NCBI GenBank assembly: GCA_963932245.1
Contig: OZ010746.1
Location: 64,397,768 to 64,461,767 of the forward strand
DNA from: Tachinus rufipes
Lineage: Eukaryota > Arthropoda > Insecta > Coleoptera > Staphylinidae
DNA length: 64,000 nucleotides
Reading direction: 5' to 3'
A model generated the notes under the pieces. It was not told the origin of the DNA, did not search any database, and saw only the letters and a list, made by a program, of their open reading frames with translations. Positions within the stretch are counted from its first letter, which is position 1. Each line of letters begins with the position of its first letter. Both the position numbers and the translations under genes were made by a program. This document shows positions 44,301-54,580 of this stretch, one piece after another.

Positions 44301-47300
44301 TTATTGTAAAAATTTTCTTACTGTGCTGCATGTACCAAGGATTACAGCGCGTTGCATATGGACGAAGATGTCTTTGTCAATGTGAAGTCGTAGAAGAGAA
44401 TCATGAAGCGTTAAAGGTATGATTGCATTTGCCGATATTATTATAGGAACTGTACAAACTTTGTCAAGTTTCCATTGTTGTTTTAGTTCCATTGCTAAGT
44501 TTGCATATTTCTCAATTTTTTCTGCATGAGCTTTCTGTAAATTTGCAACATTGGGTATTGTTATATCAATGAGATATGCTTCTTTATTATTTTTATCAAC
44601 AAAAGTAATATCTGGTCTATTGTGACTTATAGACTTATCTGTAAGGATGCTTCTATCCCAGTATAGTTTGATGTCTGCATTTTCTATTACGTTTTCTGGG
44701 GTGTATTGGTAATATGGTAGTTTCTCAGTTATAAGACCATATTTAATACACAGTTCTTGGTGCAGAATTTTTCCCACATTATCATGTCTTGTCCTGTATT
44801 CAGTTTGAGCTAATACAGGGCAACCGGATATTATGTGTTGTATTGTTTCACTGAATGTTTGACATCGCCTGCACTTGTCGTTTTGGGTGCCATCCTTAAT
44901 GATGTATTTTTTATAATTTTTTGTTGATATTACCTGATCTTGTATTGCAAGCAAAAATCCTTCGGTTTCCGGAAATAGTCCACCACGAATCAGCCAAGCG
45001 TTCGACGCAGTATAATCGACATGTGGTTGGTTTAAGTCATGAGCGTGTTTTCCGTGTAACTGCTTTGTTTTCCAGGATTCTATCTTTTCTCTGTCAGATG
45101 TTATTTAAAACTCTATGTTATTTGCCATGTTTAAAGGGGTATAATCGGCATCGGCACCAACAATTGCTTGGTGAAGTGCTGATGATTGTTGTTTTTCTAG
45201 AAAATATGTTCGCAAAAGATTTTTTTGTTTATTTTGCTGATTGCCTATATCAATCATGCCTCTTCCCCCTTGTATTCTTGGTAGCGTCAATCTTTCTGTA
45301 GCGGATCTAGGATGGTGTATATTGGCTCCGGTAAGAATTTTATTAGTTTTTCTTTGTATATCTTTTATGTTTGTGTCCGTCCAATTAATTACTCCAAAAG
45401 AATACGTTAATAAAGGAACAGCATATGTGTTGATGGCTTTTATGATATTTTTGCCGTGTAGCATAGTTTTAGTTATTTTTTTAATTCTGTCAAGGTATTT
45501 GTTGACTAGATCTTCTTTTACTATTTTTTCTTCAAGTAATCTTGATTGTCTCATGCCCAGATATTTGTAAAATTCACCATCTACCATTCCCTTTATTTCT
45601 TCTTCATTTAGTAAAGCATAATTAATTATTTCTCTTTTGCCTTTGTTTATGCTTTGTGTTCTGCATTTGTTTAGGCCAAACTCCATGTGTATGTCATTAC
45701 TAAACAATTCTATAGTTTTAAGTTGGTGCTTTAAGGACTGCGGTGTGCTGCTGTATAGTTTTATATCGTCCATATACATGAGATGGGAGAGCTTGTATGT
45801 TATAGTATTGCCTTGTTTAATGTTGTAGCCTTTGTTCATATTGTTAAGCATACTTGATAGCGGTTGTAAAGCCAAGCAAAACCAAAGTGGACTCAACGAG
45901 TCGCCTTGAAAAATCCCTCTTTTAATGTCGATGAGGTCAGTGATGATGCAATTGTTGTCTGTGTATAATTTGATTGTTGTTTTCCACGATGACATGACTA
46001 TTGTAAGAAAATGGATTAATGTTGGGTGTATTTTATATATAGAAAGAATATCAATAAGCCAAGTATGTGGTACAGAATCAAACGCTTTGCAATAGTCAAT
46101 ATACGCAGTATATATATTTCTGTTTTTCTTATACGCTTGTTTCATAATAACCGAATCAATCAGCAACTGTTCTTTGCATCCTTGAGACTTTTTTCTAGAG
46201 CCTTTTTGTTGTTCTGCTAATATATTGTTATTTTCGCAGTGTGTGTATATTAAATTGCTTATACAGGCAGTTATTATTTTGTAGATTGTCGGTAAGCATG
46301 TTATTGGCCTGTAGTTGCTAGGGTCTTTTAAATTCCCTTCTTTTTTTTGAAGAAATGTAATTCCTTGAGTTAAGAATGCGGGTATGCCGTTGGGGTTGTT
46401 GATGAATTCGTTTATATATTTTGTTAAATAGACATGTGTAGCTTGAAATCTTTTGTACCAGTAATTATGAATACCATCTACTCCAGGCGCTTTCCAATTA
46501 TGTGTATTTTTAATTATATTATTTAGTTCATTTTCATTTATAGAATTAAACTGCATTTTTTTTATGGCTTCTGAGTTTTTTTTTTCTGTTTTTATCCAGC
46601 TTGCTGTATTGTTATGTACTACATCTTGTGACCATAAATTAAACCAATAGTTTTCAATGTCGTTTTTGTTTGGAATTTCGCTTGTAGCTAGGTTATTGTT
46701 TTTTGAATTTATTCTACGATAAAACATGCCTTCCCTTTCCCGAAATAATTTATTATCGTTTTTTCTTTGATTACAGTTTAGATATCTTTTTAATCGTTTA
46801 GATAATGCAGTTAATTTTTGTTTTAAAGTGTCCAAAAACTCATGCAATTTTGTATTGTCTTCATCATATTTTGTGTGAATTTTGTAGTTATTACAGATTT
46901 TTTCAATTTCTTTGTTAAGTTTGTTTGACCTTTTTCCGTCTTTGTATTGTTGTAGCTGGTTGACATTTGATCTTAATTTTTGGATTTTGGACTCTAATCT
47001 GGTTTGCCAGCTTGGTTTTAATTTATGCATTTGTTCTTTCTTTTTGGTCTCTGTTGTGTTTTCATTTATTTTAGCCCCATTATGTTCTGCGCAAACCAGA
47101 GCTGCACAGTAAATGGCCGTGTGTAGTTCTTCAAACTTGTTGGTATTAGGCAAGTATTTGCTAATGATAACATTCATTTTACAAGTTGTGTTAGCAAGTT
47201 TTATTGAAGAACTCTGTTTGGGGATTGGTGGCCTTTTTGTTGGGTCAGACCCACCATATTGTATAAGCCTTCTGTAAAATTGTTCTGACAATTGGTTAGT

Positions 47301-47876
47301 CAGGATGCATATATTATTTAAGATATTTGTGTCCTGCGTTTGGTTTATTATGCTTATTGACTGTGATAGAAGATTTTCGTCCATTGGTTCTTGTTGTAGT
47401 TCTGTTGCTTGTGATTCTTGTTGTATTTGATCTTCTTGTTGTTCTATTGTTTCTAGTTGTTCTGTAGATTCTAGCATAACCTGTCTTCTTATTTCTTCAA
47501 TTAATACGTCTGGAAGCAATTTATTTTTCATTATTACTCTACGCTGGTCTGCAATCCTCTGTTCTGTAACTATAGTGTTAGGGCAAACTGTTTTGAACAA
47601 ATTATGCATCTTTGTTCTATATAGTGTCATATCCGATTCCAAATTAGTTGCTTTGAGATAACAACGAATGACATTTGTATTTACTTCAGTTGTCCAAGCC
47701 ATTCGTTGTCTGGGTTTGCCCATCTTTGTGGTAGCTGACCCATTGGGAGCTAATGCACGTTCGATAGGACGGGTATCCTGATTATTGCTTAAGTCGTCGT
47801 TGGGCTGTCCATTCACATCAGGTGCAGCCCTATTCCCTGATGCGTCCGAGGCTGTATTAACAGGTTGTATCTCCAT
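44301..47876 (-). pseudogene. Dong/R4-like Pol, copy C: complete but one TAA stop
   Basis: The ATG at 47874-47876 opens about 1,190 codons with one in-frame TAA at 45105-45107, after which the same frame continues to 44301. Domain order: a Myb-like N-terminal segment (QRMAWTTEVNTNVIRCYLKA), a Glu/Gln-rich linker, a basic coiled region (RLESKIQKLRSNVNQLQQ), and RT with NYRPITCLPTIYKIITACI, YTAYIDYCKAFDSVPHTW (A), RGIFQGDSLSPLWFCLAL (B) and LSHLMYMDDIKLYSS (C). Then AINTYAVPLLTYSFGVINW, a zinc knuckle CRRCQTFSETIQHIISGC, the nuclease RPDITFVDKNNKEAYLIDIT and the C-terminus MQRAVILGTCSTVRKFLQ. The stop falls just after the RT/thumb and removes the zinc knuckle and nuclease. All other key residues are present, so it died recently. 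Confidence 0.92.
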
Positions 47877-48247
<371 letters not shown>

Positions 48248-48342
48248 GTTGTGTATGCACAGTATGTAGGTTTGGATATTATACCCTACACGCTGGTGTT
48301 TAATGTGAAACCGGAAGTACACCGTATTTCTATGGTCTCTCA

Positions 48343-51300
48343 TTATCCTAGTGCTTTCCTTATTATGTGGGCTGTTCCTAGTATTGCAGTTGTTTGTAAT
48401 TGCTGTATGTTATGTTTTCCTCTAATTTTTAATATATTTACGGCTAAGTTATTAGTGACCGTTCCAGTGGTGCCAACTATGATAGGAACAATTTCGGTTT
48501 TCATATTCCACATCCTCGAAATTTCAATTGACAAGTCACGATACTTTAGAACTTTTTCCGCTTCTTTACTTCTAGTATTAGTGTCATAAGGTATTGCAAC
48601 GTCAATAATTGTGCACATACTTTTGTGATAATCTTTTATGACAATATCAGGTTTGTTTGCTTTTATCTCCCTGTCAGTATGTATTTGTTGATTCCACAGT
48701 ATCGTGACTCCATCCTTGTCTGTTACTTGTTCTGGTTTGTGATCATACCAGTTTTTGTCTACTTGTATTTTTAGATCAACGCATATATTGTAATGTAAAA
48801 GTTTTGCTACCTTATCATGTCTTTGTACATATTCGTTTTTTGCCAATATTGGGCAGCTGGATATAACATGCGCAATAGTTTCATCATTCGTTTTACATAT
48901 TCGACATCTAGCATCAACATTTTGCTTCAAGATTTTTTTTGAAAAATACCTTGTGTTTATAGCTTGATCTTGAGTAGCAATTATTAGACTTTCGGTCTCT
49001 CCTTTTAGATTTGATCTATATAGCCATCCAAAGGTTCTAACTTTATCTATATTCTCTTGCAGTACACTTTGTCTGAGGTATTGGCCGTGCATTGTTTTTT
49101 CTTTCCATTTGTTTTTTAGTTCTGTTGATATTTTATTTTTAATATGATGTTTGTTTGATGTTGTGTCTCCTGTAAGTCTCTGTAGTTGTAAGTCAGTCAT
49201 AAAGTTATTGGCAAGTTTTGATATAGATCTGTGTTTTGGGAGCTCTTGATCAAATTTGTAAACTAACTTTACAAACTTATCTGTTGTTTTGTTTTGTAAA
49301 TAACTGTTTATATTAATAATAGCACTTCTAAATGCTGCTTCAATTTGTTGTAAACCTCGACCTCCTTCTTTTCGTGATACATAAATCCTGTCGGTATCTG
49401 CTTTAGGGTGGTGCATTTTGTACATGGTCAGCAGTTTTCTTGTACCTCTGTCCAGAATTTTTATTTCTTCCATTCTCCAATTAATTACCCCAAAGCTGTA
49501 TTGAAGTACAGGTACCGCAAATTGGCCTATAGCGCGCATTTTATTTTTACTGCTTAGTTGAGTGTTTAATATTAGCCTTATTCTTTTTCTGTACTCTTTT
49601 TTTAAATTGTCTTTGATTTTTTGATGATCTAACCGTTCTCCTTCCTCTATTCCTAAATATTTGTAAGTCTCTTCTCCTTCTATATGTCGAAAACCATACT
49701 CACTTGCTCTAATATTTTCTTTTTGTTGTAGATATCCTTTTTTGAAGATTGCTTTAGCACATTTGTCAAGACCAAACTGCATGCATATGTCATCACTAAA
49801 TTTTTTTACAGTAGCCAGTTGTTCTTCTAAATCGTTTTCATTCTTACCAAATAGTTTCAAATCGTCCATATACAACATATGGTTGATTTGTGTTTCTTTA
49901 AGTGTATATCCTGCTCTCATTTTATTAAGCTCAGTAGAGAGTGGTATTAGGCTAACGCAGAATAAAAGAGGGGATAGAGCATCTCCTTGAAAAATTCCTC
50001 TTTTTATTCTAATTGATGTTGTGGTAGTATCAGTAAGAGTTTTTAATTTGATGTTTGTTGACCACTTGTTCATCATTTTCTCACATAATTGTATTATTAG
50101 TGGGTGGATTCTTAACAGTTCCAAGCTTTGTAATATCCAAGAGTGTGGTACGCTGTCGTAAGCTTTTCTATAGTCTATCCAAGCAAGTGTAAGATTAGTT
50201 TTTCGTTGTTTGCAATCTTCTAGTATGCTTTTTGACAGCATGAGTTGGTCTTTACATCCCTTAGATCCTCTACAGCACCCTTTTTGTTCCATTGGCATGA
50301 TACCATGTTCCTGGATGTAATCTTGGATTTTATGTGCCAAAATAGTAGTAAGGTTTTTGTAAGTTGTATTTAAGCATGTTATTGGTCTATAATTTTTTGG
50401 TTCTTGTGTGTTTTCATTCTTTGGTAGTAAGTAAGTTATACCTTTTGCTAACCATTCTGGGAAATCTTCTGCTATTAAGATATTATTATAAATACGGGCT
50501 AAGTGTGTATGTACTGCAGTTATTTTTTTCATCCAAAAATTTGGTATCATGTCCGGTCCTGCGGCTTTCCAGTTAGCTGACGTTTTAAAAGATTCTGTTA
50601 CATTTTGTTGTGTTATTGGTTCCCAATTCATTTTTTTGTCATTGTGTTCTTTTTCAAATCGGTCAACCCATTCTGCTTTTGTATTGTGTATTATTTCTGT
50701 TTCCCATAGTTCTTTCCAAAATGTTTCAACTTCCTCTTGCTGTGGAAATGCATTTCCTTGAACTTTTGGTTCTTTTAATGATCTGTAGAAATTTTTGCTG
50801 TCTGACTCAAACTTTTTGTTATCTAGGAATTGTTTTTGTCTTTTGGTGTATCTTCTTAATCTTTGTGCACTGGCTGCTATTTTCTGTTTTACTTCTTCTT
50901 TCTTTAGATTTAAATCGGTGGTTGAGGTAATGCTATACTTTTTAAGTACTTGTTTAACTGGTTCTTTATAAATAATATTTCTATTTACATAGTTGATTTG
51001 TGCTAACCTTGACATATCTTTTCTCAGGTTTTGGATTTTTTGGTCAATTCTTCTCTGCCAACTACTTCTGTTTGTTTGTAAGGGTTTTTGTGTGTTTTTT
51101 GTTCTAACCTTCAAAAGCATTTCAGTTATTGTTGCAGATGTTGCGTATATTAATGAGTTGATTTCAATTAAATCTAGATTATTTTTGATTAAAAATCTTT
51201 CAATAAAAGTGTTGGCTATTGTGATAAGTTGTTGTGCTTTTTTGTTAAACCTAATTTTTTGCAGTTTTTTTCGTTCATTAAAGTCTGTTTGTTTAAAGTA

Positions 51301-52065
51301 GTTATACTTGCTAAGTATTAAAACTTCTAACTCTTGTTTGTGAGATAAAACTTGTTCGCATATGATTTCAATGTTGTTCTGTTCTATATTTTCTTCATTG
51401 TTACTAACTCTAGTTACGTTTAAGTTTTCAATGATTTGATTTTCTGTTTGATGCTCTTCTTCTGTTCTTGTTTCATTATTTTCATTTTCTCTTTCTTGTG
51501 TAGTTCTGATGTCTCTTACTATGTTGTCTATTTCAAGAGGGGTAACTTTATTATTTTTTTTAATATAGTTCCGCTGTGTCAGCAATTTTTTTGCATCTAT
51601 GTGAAGTCTGGTCGTAGGATTTCTATTGCGCCAGATTTGGTATACATTATTATAGTTTTCGTTAGAGGTTTCTTTGCAGTACAGGTAACACCACATAAGT
51701 TCCTTCATTTCGTCTTTGGTCCACGCTTTCCTATTTACTTTATTTCTTCTTTCAATTAGTTCGTGACCATTGCGTTCTCCTGTAGGTAGTCCTTGTTGAG
51801 TTTCCTCTGTAAGGTAACTAACTGCAGGTTGTTGCGTAACAGCTTTATCGCTTAGTGTTTGGCTATTATAGATGTTAGTTTTATGTTTAGTTAAGGGATT
51901 TGCACTCAGAGATACTGTCCTATTTCTAAGAGTTCTCTGTTGTCTTGTTGAAGTCAAGTTGCCCTCCCCAGACTCCGTAGGGCAGACTGCCTGAGCAGTG
52001 TAGGATTCTGAAACATTGTTTCTACCTACCTGGGGTATATCTTTTTCTTTACTTGACATACTCAT
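48343..52065 (-). CDS. Intact R4/Dong-like retrotransposon Pol (1,240 aa)
   Basis: The start chosen is the first ATG in frame (52065, followed by ATG two codons on); the frame is open about 11 codons further but only TTG is available there. A Myb-like segment lies at ~114-170 (NRKAWTKDEMKELMWCYLYC). A basic, coiled linker follows. RT lies at ~490-760: NYRPITCLNTTYKNLTTIL, EQKGCCRGSKGCKDQLML, LTLAWIDYRKAYDSVPHSW (A), KRGIFQGDALSPLLFCVS (B), YMDD at 732-735 (C). Thumb follows, then a zinc knuckle from ~1054 (CRICKTNDETIAHVISSC) and the nuclease PD at 1139-1140 with the Asp of TIIDVAIP about 16 residues on, and the C-terminal AILGTAHIIRKALG. The family's Pol binds element RNA, nicks a TAA-repeat target and reverse-transcribes at the nick. 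No stop or frameshift. No N-terminal C2H2 finger was seen. Confidence 0.93.
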   Translation of the reverse strand: MSMSSKEKDIPQVGRNNVSESYTAQAVCPTESGEGNLTSTRQQRTLRNRTVSLSANPLTKHKTNIYNSQTLSDKAVTQQPAVSYLTEETQQGLPTGERNGHELIERRNKVNRKAWTKDEMKELMWCYLYCKETSNENYNNVYQIWRNRNPTTRLHIDAKKLLTQRNYIKKNNKVTPLEIDNIVRDIRTTQERENENNETRTEEEHQTENQIIENLNVTRVSNNEENIEQNNIEIICEQVLSHKQELEVLILSKYNYFKQTDFNERKKLQKIRFNKKAQQLITIANTFIERFLIKNNLDLIEINSLIYATSATITEMLLKVRTKNTQKPLQTNRSSWQRRIDQKIQNLRKDMSRLAQINYVNRNIIYKEPVKQVLKKYSITSTTDLNLKKEEVKQKIAASAQRLRRYTKRQKQFLDNKKFESDSKNFYRSLKEPKVQGNAFPQQEEVETFWKELWETEIIHNTKAEWVDRFEKEHNDKKMNWEPITQQNVTESFKTSANWKAAGPDMIPNFWMKKITAVHTHLARIYNNILIAEDFPEWLAKGITYLLPKNENTQEPKNYRPITCLNTTYKNLTTILAHKIQDYIQEHGIMPMEQKGCCRGSKGCKDQLMLSKSILEDCKQRKTNLTLAWIDYRKAYDSVPHSWILQSLELLRIHPLIIQLCEKMMNKWSTNIKLKTLTDTTTTSIRIKRGIFQGDALSPLLFCVSLIPLSTELNKMRAGYTLKETQINHMLYMDDLKLFGKNENDLEEQLATVKKFSDDICMQFGLDKCAKAIFKKGYLQQKENIRASEYGFRHIEGEETYKYLGIEEGERLDHQKIKDNLKKEYRKRIRLILNTQLSSKNKMRAIGQFAVPVLQYSFGVINWRMEEIKILDRGTRKLLTMYKMHHPKADTDRIYVSRKEGGRGLQQIEAAFRSAIININSYLQNKTTDKFVKLVYKFDQELPKHRSISKLANNFMTDLQLQRLTGDTTSNKHHIKNKISTELKNKWKEKTMHGQYLRQSVLQENIDKVRTFGWLYRSNLKGETESLIIATQDQAINTRYFSKKILKQNVDARCRICKTNDETIAHVISSCPILAKNEYVQRHDKVAKLLHYNICVDLKIQVDKNWYDHKPEQVTDKDGVTILWNQQIHTDREIKANKPDIVIKDYHKSMCTIIDVAIPYDTNTRSKEAEKVLKYRDLSIEISRMWNMKTEIVPIIVGTTGTVTNNLAVNILKIRGKHNIQQLQTTAILGTAHIIRKALG

Positions 52066-52322
52066 AAAATGTGATTTGTGCCTGTTAGCCGGCAAGCATT
52101 AGATTCAGCCGTTCTATTAGAATCAGACGCTGTCGCTAAGCTGTCCCATCTTGGGAAACAAGCGCTTAGCTCACACTTGACTCATCCGCCCGTAGCCGTT
52201 GATCATTGTGTGTCCTGTTGGTCCGCGAAAGCATATAGCTCCTACCCTCTATATCTAGAGAGCTTTCCCCTATCCGCCACCTTGGGGACGCGTTCCGTAG
52301 GGGTTTCAGGATTCCCCCCGGA
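52066..52322 (-). promoter_or_regulatory. 5' UTR of copy D with candidate HDV-like ribozyme fold
   Basis: Right after the TAA repeat the RNA can form an H-type pseudoknot. GGGGA pairs with UCCCC (P1), CCCCUA pairs with UAGGGG (P2), and ACG/CGU forms a 3 bp P3. CGGA (fits the CNRA of HDV-like ribozymes) sits directly before the second P2 strand within GGCGGAUAGGGG. All lie within 52262-52318. HDV-like ribozymes are known at the 5' ends of R2 elements, where they free the transcript from upstream RNA. Against it: P1 is only 5 bp and there is no clear P4. TCAGACGCTGT (52123-52133) is shared with the 5' UTR of copy C. Confidence 0.4.
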
Positions 52323-52496
<174 letters not shown>

Positions 52497-52862
52497 CACA
52501 GGTATTATCCTGGGAGTTTTTTATTGAACGGGTACGGGACCAGGTCCAGTAAAGATTGTCATTGTTTTAGAAAAGACCTAACGATGTTACATGTTTTTAG
52601 TATCACAGCCTTTTGCATAGGTATTATAACATATTCTTTAAGCTGTAATTCATTTAGGTTTTCTTTTAGATTTAGTGGCACTATACCTGTTGATGACATA
52701 ATTATGGGGATTATTCTCACTTTGTCTTTCCATATTTTTTTCTATTTCGTGCGCTAGAGGTAAGTACTTATCAATTTTTTTTCGTTATATTTGACCTTGA
52801 TGTTATGGTCTGCTGGTATTGCTACATCAATAAGATACGTAGTATTTACATTTTTTATAGTA
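52497..52862 (-). mobile_element. Dong/R4-like fragment F, extreme 3' end (~365 bp)
   Basis: A severely 5'-truncated copy between TTA tracts. The minus strand encodes TYLIDVAIPADHN (end of the nuclease core), then after a frameshift IIPIIMSSTGIVPLNLKENL and the conserved C-terminus MQKAVILKTCNIVRSFLKQ, with a stop at 52559-52561. The 3' UTR has an AGG-ATAATA-CCT stem-loop followed by GTGAAAAA and an A-run. At least one frameshift is present. It is related to copies A and E in its tail structure. Confidence 0.85.
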
Positions 52863-52898
<36 letters not shown>

Positions 52899-52919
52899 TT
52901 TTTTTTTTTTTTTTTTTTT
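52863..52919. repeat. (ATT)n plus T-run: tail of copy E
   Basis: (ATT)n of about 35 bp followed by a ~22-base T-run. On the minus strand this reads A-run then (TAA)n, as in copies A and F. Confidence 0.92.
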
Positions 52920-54321
52920 CAATTTCACAGGTTGCTCTGGTGTTTTGGCATAGCCGGGCTTGCTTTAAGCCATGACTATCCCATTTGTCACCTACTTATT
53001 CAAGCATTTACGTATTATAATTGCTGTGCCTAATAATGTAGCCTTTTGCATCTATTTAATGTTAGATATATTTAACCCCAATTCATCTAAGTGTCCAGGT
53101 AAGTTTTTATTGACAAGTCCGTTAGCTGTAATAATTATCGGTAAGGTTTTAATAAATTTTAAACTCCAAACATTTTTTAAATCAATTTGAAGTGGTAAGT
53201 ACTTTTCTGTTTTTTTCTTATATGATGTTTCTACGTTTTCATCTAATGGTATAGATACATCTATAAGATATACTTTTTTTGTAATCTTTTCCCAAACGAC
53301 AATATCGGGTCTATTATGTTCAACTTGTCTATCGGTTTGTATGGTCAGATCCCAGTATATTTTCCAGTCATTATTTTCGTAAACGGGTTTTGGGTTATAC
53401 TTATAATATGGTTGAGATTCACTTATTAATCCTGTTTTTTTGCATATTGCTTGGTGTAGAATTTTAGCAACATTATTGTGTCGTTTTGTGTAGTATGTTG
53501 GCGCCATGTAGCTACACCCCGATGCTAAATGTTGGATTGTTTCTTGTTGTTTGCCGCACATTCTACACATTATTGAATCTAAATCTTCTTTTAAAATGTA
53601 TCGTCTATACGCTTTGGTTGAGATAACTTGGTCTTGGATAGCAGAAATAAATCCCTCAGTTTCCCCAAACAAATAGCCCATTTTAAGATATGCTGTTGAT
53701 TCTGTTTGATTTATATTGTCGGATTTTAAACTAGCATAAAATCTACCATGCAATGTTTTCTCTTTCCAGGACGTTTCGAGATCGTTTAGAGTGACTGAGT
53801 GCGTTAAGTCGGTTGCTGTTAGATTAAGCGCTGAGTATCCTTTATCCAGCTTTACAAGAGTGCTAACCAGTACGGAACTATGTTTGTAAAAATAGTTTCG
53901 GAGTCTGCATATTTGTTTATAGTTTAGCATTTCTAAGTTTGCTAGTCCTCTGCCTCCTCTATTTCTAGGAAAATACAGACGTTCAATTGCTGAGTTTGGG
54001 TGGTGTATTCTATGCTTGGTAAGCATTGTTCTTATTGCTCTGTCTAAGCTTTGTATATCAGTTTTAGACCAGTTTAGCACCCCTAACGTATATTGTACTA
54101 CAGGTATAGCCCATGCGTTTATAGCTTGAAATTTATTTTTAGCATATAGTTCCGTTTTTAATATGCGTTTTACTCGGTCGAGTAATTCTGTTTTTATGCG
54201 TTGTTTATTTTCACTTTGTTTTATATTAAGTGCTTGTTGGATTCCTAGGTATTTGTAATTTGAATTTGTAAGGTCACTAACAACAGTTCCATCCATAAGT
54301 TGGCAGTTATTTAATTCTGTG
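52920..54321 (-). mobile_element. Dong/R4-like retrotransposon copy E, 5'-truncated (~1.4 kb)
   Basis: It lies between (TTA)n at 54322-54373 and the A-run/(TAA)n at 52863-52919. It retains the C-terminal third and a 3' UTR with GGCTTAAAGCAAGCC and GGCTATGCC stem-loops and a terminal CCTGTGAAA before the A-run. Confidence 0.88.
52992..54321 (-). pseudogene. C-terminal Dong/R4-like Pol, copy E: one TAG near the end
   Basis: The frame is open from the microsatellite (NNCQLMDGTVVSDL) through YKYLGIQQALNI, AINAWAIPVVQYTLGVLNW, HHPNSAIERLYFPRNRGGRG, ETEGFISAIQDQVIST, the zinc knuckle CRMCGKQQETIQHLASGC and the nuclease core RPDIVVWEKITKKVYLIDVS to an in-frame TAG at 53052-53054. The same frame then continues MQKATLLGTAIIIRKCLNK to a natural stop at 52992-52994. 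Only the last ~20 residues are cut off. RT is absent. It is closest to copy A in sequence. Confidence 0.85.

Positions 54322-54373
<52 letters not shown>
54322..54373. repeat. (TTA)n microsatellite, right boundary of the Dong-like array
   Basis: A (TTA)n tract of about 52 bp directly 5' of copy E. Beyond it the sequence is unrelated AT-rich DNA. Confidence 0.95.
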
Positions 54374-54374
<1 letters not shown>

Positions 54375-54531
54375 ATTGATATAATTAGTTCATTTCTTAA
54401 TGTATTATATGACTGAACAGTCAACTCATGTCCACAAAGACCGCTATGTTTTGTACAAAATTTATGAGATTTTGTCTATTATGAAAATTAATGTAAATTA
54501 AAAAAGTATTGTAGATTGAGTAAAATAAAGA

Positions 54532-54542
54532 TTGATAAAGTT

Positions 54543-54543
<1 letters not shown>
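54532..54543. repeat. Target-site duplication of LINE, left copy
   Basis: TTGATAAAGTTT, identical to 55610-55621. Confidence 0.85.

Positions 54544-54580
<37 letters not shown>

Larger units (their letters stand above)
48248..52322 (-). mobile_element. Dong/R4-like retrotransposon copy D, full length and intact (~4.1 kb)
   Basis: It is bounded by (TTA)n on both sides. A 257 bp GC-richer 5' UTR (52066-52322), an uninterrupted 1,240-codon ORF, and a short 3' UTR ending TGCATACACAACA into (TAA)n. It represents a different lineage from copies B/C and A/E. With an intact ORF, full length and pure flanking repeats, it is the best candidate for a recently mobile element in the window. Confidence 0.93.

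Noticed and set aside
49742..51759. Several 70-107 codon plus-strand frames
   Set aside because: Antisense shadows of the 1,240-codon ORF of copy D. Hydrophobic translations caused by A-rich coding on the other strand.
52997..54321. Copy E considered as an independent intact gene of 414 codons
   Set aside because: It starts inside the RT/thumb region directly at a TTA tract. The ATG at 54296 is internal and the RT is absent, so it is a 5'-truncated element copy.
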